From NCBI GenBank assembly GCA_037349315.1, contig JBAIAC010000129.1:1-64000 (forward strand): a DNA stretch of 64,000 nucleotides. Direction: 5' to 3'. The notes beneath the pieces were generated by a model. It saw only the letters and a program-made list of their open reading frames with translations. It ran no database searches and was not told where the DNA came from. A program made the position numbers and the translations under genes. Source of the DNA: Chelydra serpentina. Lineage: Eukaryota > Chordata > Testudines > Chelydridae. How positions within the stretch are numbered: the stretch's first letter is position 1; every line of letters begins with the position of its first letter. Below, piece by piece: positions 58,660-64,000 of this stretch.

Positions 58660-60035
58660 TCCAGTAGTAACTCAGGAGGATGTTAAACAGCAGCTACTAA
58701 AGGTAGACCTCTTTAAATCAGCAGGTCCAGATAACTTGCTTCTGAGTTTATTAAAAGAGCTGGCCAAGGAGCTCTCTGGACCATTAATGTTGATTGTTCA
58801 GTAACCCTTGGAATACTTGGGAAGTTCTGGAGGACTGGAGGAAAACTAGGTAAATGGGATGACTGTAATAATTATAGGCCTATCAGTCTGGCATTGATCC
58901 TGGTCACAAGAATGTAACTGCTGATACAGGACTTGATTGATCAAGTATTAAAGGAGAGTAATTAATGCCAGTTAACGAGGGTTTATGGAAAATAGATTGT
59001 CAGACTAACTTTTTTTTTTGAGGAGAGTACATTTGGTTGTTAAAGATAGGCTTCTGTAAGGCGTTTGATGGTACCACATGACAGTTTGAATAAAACTAGA
59101 ACAGTACAAAATTAACATGACACACAAATTAAATAGATTGAAAACTGATTAACTGATAGGTCTCAAAATGTAATTGTAAATGGGGAATCATTAAGCAGTT
59201 GTGTTTCTAGTGGGGTTCTGCAGAGATCAGTTCTTGGCCCTATGCTATTTAATACTTTTGTCAGTGGTCTGGAAAAGAATATGCATTCATATGCAAAACT
59301 TTGTTTGTAATGACCCAAAGATTGGGAGAGTGATAAATAATTAATAGGACAGGGCACTGATACAGAGCTATCTGGGTTTCTCTTAAGCTGGGTGCAGACA
59401 AACAATATATGATTCAGTACAGCCAATGTAAGGTCATACCTACAGGATGGCGGACTCTATTCTGGGAAGCAGTGACTCTGAAAAGAACTTGGGTCATGGT
59501 GGATAATTGGTTGCACATATGTTCACTGTATGTTGCTGTGGCCTGAAGGGCTAATTCAACCCTTGGATGTATAAAGTGGAATCTTGAATAGGAATAGTTG
59601 TTACATCTGTGTTTGGACCTGGTGTGAGCCCTGCTGTAATACTGTGTCCAGTTCTGGTGGTCATAATTCAAAAATGATGATGATAAATCAGAGAGGGTTC
59701 ACAGAAGAGCCATGAGAATGATTAAAGGATTGGAAACATGCTTTATAATAAGAAAGTCAAGGAGCTCAGTCTCGTCAGTTTAACCAAGAGAAGGTTAAGA
59801 TGTGATTTGATCAGTATACAAGTACCTACGTGGGGAACAGAAATTTGATGATCGAGGGCTCTTCAGTCCCACAGAGAAAGTTACAAGAAAAATCTTTTAA
59901 ATCAAGATTTGATGTTTTTCTAAAACAGATTCTCTAGTTCAAACAGGAATTAATTCAGGAAAGTCCTGCTGTCTGTTATACAGGAGGTCAAACTGGATGA
60001 TTACAGTGGATCTTCTGGCTTTATAATCCATGAAT
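58660..60035 (+). mobile_element. Strongly degraded LINE of the CR1/L3 group
   Basis: Nucleotide remnants of RT order are visible: aaatcagcaggtccagataa (58717), aggcctatcagtctggcatt (58877), gtggggttctgcagagatca (59210), tactgtgtccagttctggtg (59639) and a 3' tail gtcaaactggatgattacag. There is no frame longer than about 90 codons. It is older than the neighbouring copy. Confidence 0.75.
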
Positions 60036-61108
60036 CTTTGGAAAGCGGAGAGAAATCTGTTTGCATCCTAGCCGCAGAGAAATTACAGACCTAGCATGTG
60101 GGCTTATCAGTCGCATAGAGATCTGGCAAACTTCATCAGAGTCAGGTTGTTTAAGGCATTGCTTTTAGCTCCCTTTCTGATCCCAGGCTTGTAGTAATGT
60201 TGCAGAAGTTGGAGTTATCTGAGCAAGCTAAGACAAATTCTTGTCAGGAGAGGAAAAAGAGGAGCAATAAAGTGGGCAAGAAGAAAGATGGAAGAAGGTG
60301 GATGACAGAAGGTACCTTGGGGTTATACTTCTGATGTACAGGATTTTAGCCAAAGCCAGAAGTGGTGTAGTGAGGTCATCTGGTTATTTCTCTCTGATTT
60401 GATCTAATCAGGACATCTTTTAGGATCAGTATGGCAGCAGTGCGGGGCAGCACCAGTTCTAATATTAAAGCTCATTCCTTCAGTCCATGCACCCTGCTGA
60501 CTTTTTCAGTGTCATGCGCTTATCCCCCCAGATAAGCAATATCCAGAAGATCATGGCAGCCTTAGCCTTTACCTGCTCAAAACACACTAAGGTGACTTCA
60601 ACTGTAAATGTTTTCTCCCATTTCTAGAATCTTTCAGCATGTCTTCATATCAACCCAGGACTTTACCAGGAACCTTGAAGACCTCTTATTACTGTTTTTA
60701 ACTTAAACAATCCAGTTTGGGAGTGTGTCTTCAGCTTTAGCTTGCCTTATGTAAACAAACTTATATAATGGGCTGAGTTAGGACTTGTCCAGCGTAGATT
60801 ACACAACAGATCTAACTTACTTTTCACCATTAACTGGTGGCTGTTTCACTTCGTGCATTTCACTCCGCTTGAACAATGAAAACAGTCACTTTTGCTGTCT
60901 GGCTATCCTATAGCAGTACAATGCTAAAATACTTGGGTTTCAGATACTTTCGCAAGCATAAATCCAAAGTTTAATATACATTATGGAAATATTTCTTTGT
61001 TTTAGTGTCTTGTAAAAATGCCCTCTTTTTTTAAACTTGTTTTGGGCCAAAATGGATCTGACTGGCTGTAACATGATGGTTACTGAGTTGTTGCTTTGCC
61101 TTGTCCAG

Positions 61109-61229
61109 GTGGCAAAGGAGTACATGAGATCAATGAAAGAGAGTAAAAAGTCAAAGGGTCGTCGCCAGCCCTTGAGCAAACTTCCTCGTCATCATCCTCT
61201 TGTGGTTAAAGACTGCATCAGTGATGATG
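61109..61229 (+). CDS. KDM4A: KDM4A exon 12
   Basis: Residues 576-615: VAKEYMRSMKESKKSKGRRQ then PLSKLPRHHPLVVKDCISDD and one base of Glu. KSKGRRQPLSKLPRHHPLV is a highly conserved basic KDM4A segment. Acceptor gccttgtccag; donor gtaagtt. Confidence 0.96.
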
Positions 61230-62756
61230 GTAAGTTCTACATACTTTAGTTGGGTAGGATTCAGCTATCTGGGGAGGCCTTGGATGGGAAGGTAGAGAGA
61301 GGGCTCTAGATGTATGAGGACAATATGGTACGTTCCATGAGGTAACTGAAGATATATGGGAGGCAGGTAGGCATGTGACTTCTCTCCAGCCTAGGAGAGG
61401 TTCTTGGTTCTGCTTGGAACTCTTGCTTCATTTTCAAATGCACGCCCTCGCCAGTGGAATTGTTTCACCACCAGGTGTTTACTCTTTCCCACTACTTTCT
61501 TTGGAATCTGAATATTTTTTCCAGTCACAGAAAGTCACAACTGTGCATACCAGTCAAACTCTAAACATATCTGAGCTTCATTTCTGTATTCCACAGTTGA
61601 TGCTTCCTTAGAGCTTTCCAATAATCTACTAAATATCGATATTTTTTAAAATCGGGATATTCTTGATTGATCATTTAGCCTGTATATGCTTTGGAATTGA
61701 TTAAATTGTAGGCTCCTTGGAGCAGTGTGAAGGGGTTCACTTCGCTACAGGTGCTCCTCCTTGTGAGTGGGTCTGGGAATTAGCTTTCACTTCATCAGTT
61801 GCTTGCACTGTGAGCTCCCTCCCTCTCCCTGTGACTGTGTGCTCCCTCTTTGTGACTTGGCCCTCCAGCTAAGTCACTATATTGTCCGCCCCGCCTTCTG
61901 GGATAAGAGTCCCACTAGACAAGCTGTCCAGACACTATCGCAGACAATCGTCCTTTCCAAGTCTGCAGGTCTTGTGCCACTTTCAAGTGGCTTGTAGGAG
62001 AACCTAGGCCCCTCCCTCTACACTGGGTTCCAGCCCAAGAACCCTATAACCAGCAGCTCAAGTCTGTGCAGTCCCACTCCTTGCTGCTGTTCCCTGGGCT
62101 GCTTCCTACCCCACCTCTATCTCCTGGCCGATCTCTGGCTTGCCACTAGAGATTCCTCTGTTCCCTATGGCGGCTACTTCATTCTCTGCCTCTTGTTGGA
62201 CTCCCCACCCTAGGGCAGGAACCCAGGTTTACTATTCCCCTGAATCCCCTTTTTGGCCCTAGTTAACTTCCTTTCCCTCTAGGGAGTGACTGCAGATCTC
62301 TTCCCTGCAGTCCCTTTCTGCTCTCACTTCCTGGCTTATAATCCTGTCCCAGCTCCTTTCCCATATGAGTTTCATTTGCCATTCCAACCAGTCCTTGGTT
62401 ACCCTCCAGATGCAGCATATAAGGTTAATTTGGCCCCTTCTAGCCCCTGCTCAGAGTTTGTGTGGGTTGGTCCCCCCATTGTAAGCAGGAACAGGATCAT
62501 GCATGCCTATAATTCTCATTTGTATGAATCTCTTTCTGGTGTACTCAGCTCATGTTTCTGTTAAATTCCCTTGTGTTTCTTCAGAAGGAAATAAACAATT
62601 TCTCACTATTCCTGGCATGTGCATACTTCCCACTCTGAGATTGGCGCCCCTCTCCCTACCATTCTTCATCTTGGTGGTTACCCTAAGCTCTCCTTGCAAC
62701 ACAGTGGCAGCAGCAGGACATGTCGCTAACACTAATTAAACCATTTCTTGTTGCAG
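61230..62756. other. KDM4A intron, possible LTR-like stretch
   Basis: The part from about 61725 to 62703 is C/T-rich, unlike its surroundings, begins tgtgaaggggttcac and ends ccttgcaacaca, and includes an aataaa at 62590. It might be an old LTR, but no partner, internal region or target duplication is visible. Otherwise nothing recognised. Confidence 0.35.
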
Positions 62757-62935
62757 AGATGTCAGAGCAACTAACTCCTGAAGAAGAGGCTGAGGAGACA
62801 GAGGCTTGGGCCAAGCCACTTAGCCAGCTGTGGCAGAATCGCCCTCAGAATTTTGAGGCAGAAAAAGAATATAATCAGACCATGGCTCAGCAGCCCCCGC
62901 ACTGTGCTGTGTGCATGCTCTTCCAGACATACCAG
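62757..62935 (+). CDS. KDM4A: KDM4A exon 13, start of PHD region
   Basis: Residues 616-675: MSEQLTPEEEAEETEAWAKP, LSQLWQNRPQNFEAEKEYNQ, TMAQQPPHCAVCMLFQTYQ. The HCAVCMLF motif supplies the first Cys pair of the PHD zinc module. Donor gtaagcg. The next exon would begin VEFGG-like and is not present before 64000. Confidence 0.96.
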
Positions 62936-64000
62936 GTAAGCGTCCTGGACTTCTCCCAGAGCTGTTCTTTGTATGGTGGAAGCTGAGGGAGAAAGCAGCT
63001 GACATTCCTCAGGATTTTCTAAACGAGTAGGTTGTGAATTTATTTTAGAATAATTGTTGTTTCAGTCTGTTGCTAAATAAGACTGCAGGCCTGTGTGATC
63101 CAGTAAATCGTATTGCTGTCCCCTTTACCGTCTCGGGTTGCATCAAACTTCCTTGGTTGTTTCACAGCTACATATTTTTTGAAACTTCCCTCCTTAGCTC
63201 TGGCTGAGCTCAAACTCGTTAAATTCCTATCAAAGTTATGTGCCTAGCACCTCACTTTCAGATTAATTCTTTCTTTAAAACTAAATTTTAGAGACCCAGC
63301 TTAATCCTGCTTCCTGATGGCAGGGATGGGGAAAGAACATTCCCATATTTCAAGTAAAAGGAGAGGACTGGCTATAACCTGACGGCTGTCTAAGTACGTG
63401 CAAAAGCAGAAGTTCTCTTGTCTCAGGCATTTAGGGTGAAGGAGGACTGATGGGCTAAACCTATAATGGTTTTTGGGACCACCATGATCTAGAAACTAAT
63501 ATGTTCACTTCTGTATTGGAAAGGAAAATTTAGATGTTTTGGCCACATATTTATTGAGGTTATGCATCCTAGGATGATCACTCTAAGTTTTGTGACACGC
63601 ATATAGAGCACTGCATTCAGAGGGTTAAAATGTAAAGGAAAGAATAAACAATCTCAAACAGGAGTCTCTAAGTTCTGCCTCGAAGAAGTTGGTTGCCCCA
63701 GGTCGGGTGCGAGGAAACTGTGTTTGGCTCTTGCACTCATTTTGATAACTGTAGACGACAAAATAGACAGGGAATTTGTTAACTCCTGCAACACATACAA
63801 TCACCCATTTGCGCAGATAACTCCAGCTATTGTGGTCTCGTCTTGATTTGTAAATGGCATAAGCAGATATTTGGGCAAAAAAGCAGCTAGAGGTATCTGT
63901 TTACACTAGGCAGCAAAGTGTTGTTGTTTTTTCCCCAGAGGACTGAGCCTGAGATGGGGAGTTGCGAATGCCTGAGTTATCAATGTTTGACTTCAGTTAC
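62936..64000. other. KDM4A intron to window end
   Basis: No recognisable PHD exon. An acceptor-like gttttttccccag at 63926-63938 is followed by sequence that does not match KDM4A. Nothing else recognised. Confidence 0.6.

Larger units (their letters stand above)
56237..61108. other. KDM4A intron with two LINE copies
   Basis: A 4.9-kb intron. An L3/CR1-type LINE lies at 56360-58260 and a more degraded one at 58660-60035. 58261-58659 and 60036-61108 show nothing recognised, apart from a T/G patch. Confidence 0.75.

Noticed and set aside
63926..64000. Acceptor-like site that might start the next KDM4A exon
   Set aside because: The sequence after the AG does not encode the expected VEFGG-type continuation and soon hits stops.

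Overview
The window is vertebrate nuclear DNA, most likely from a turtle. It carries the 3' part of PTPRF (LAR receptor tyrosine phosphatase) followed, in the same orientation, by the 5' part of KDM4A (JMJD2A histone lysine demethylase). Both genes were recognised from spliced exons that join in phase at GT-AG sites. The two genes are also neighbours in other amniotes. The turtle call rests on the repeats: CR1 LINEs ending in ATTCTATG units, tRNA-derived SINEs that borrow the CR1 tail, and a dense load of small inverted-repeat DNA transposons, with no Alu or L1.

Layout. Positions 1-8755 look like PTPRF intron. Eleven PTPRF exons lie between 8756 and 31287 and encode 550 residues: the catalytic D1 and the pseudo-catalytic D2 phosphatase domains, up to the stop codon. 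A 3' UTR of about 1.5 kb follows. The PTPRF introns are GC-rich and hold five large minisatellites (periods 61, 40, 60-68, 83-86 and 34 bp), two SINEs, one CR1 copy and several non-autonomous hAT elements. The intergenic region, about 32.8-41.1 kb, is mostly transposon debris: hAT, a Harbinger fragment, a Ty3/gypsy pol fragment with an LTR, two inverted-repeat elements and a 2.4-kb CR1 with a long reverse-transcriptase frame.

A CpG-rich KDM4A promoter with six CCAAT boxes lies at 41.1-41.6 kb, followed by a non-coding exon 1 and twelve coding exons (41801-62935; 675 codons). They cover JmjN, the complete JmjC catalytic centre, the acidic linker and the first residues of the PHD region. The rest of KDM4A lies beyond the window. 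KDM4A introns are AT-rich and dominated by old L3/CR1-type LINEs and foldback elements.

Functionally, PTPRF is a membrane adhesion receptor whose intracellular phosphatase acts on phosphotyrosine, and KDM4A is a nuclear Fe(II)/2-oxoglutarate dioxygenase acting on H3K9me3/H3K36me3. They are neighbours, not partners. I found no new gene system. The long open frames without homology are artefacts of tandem repeats. The most interesting signals are the nested and dateable transposon insertions, a higher-order minisatellite, and transposons sitting very near exons.
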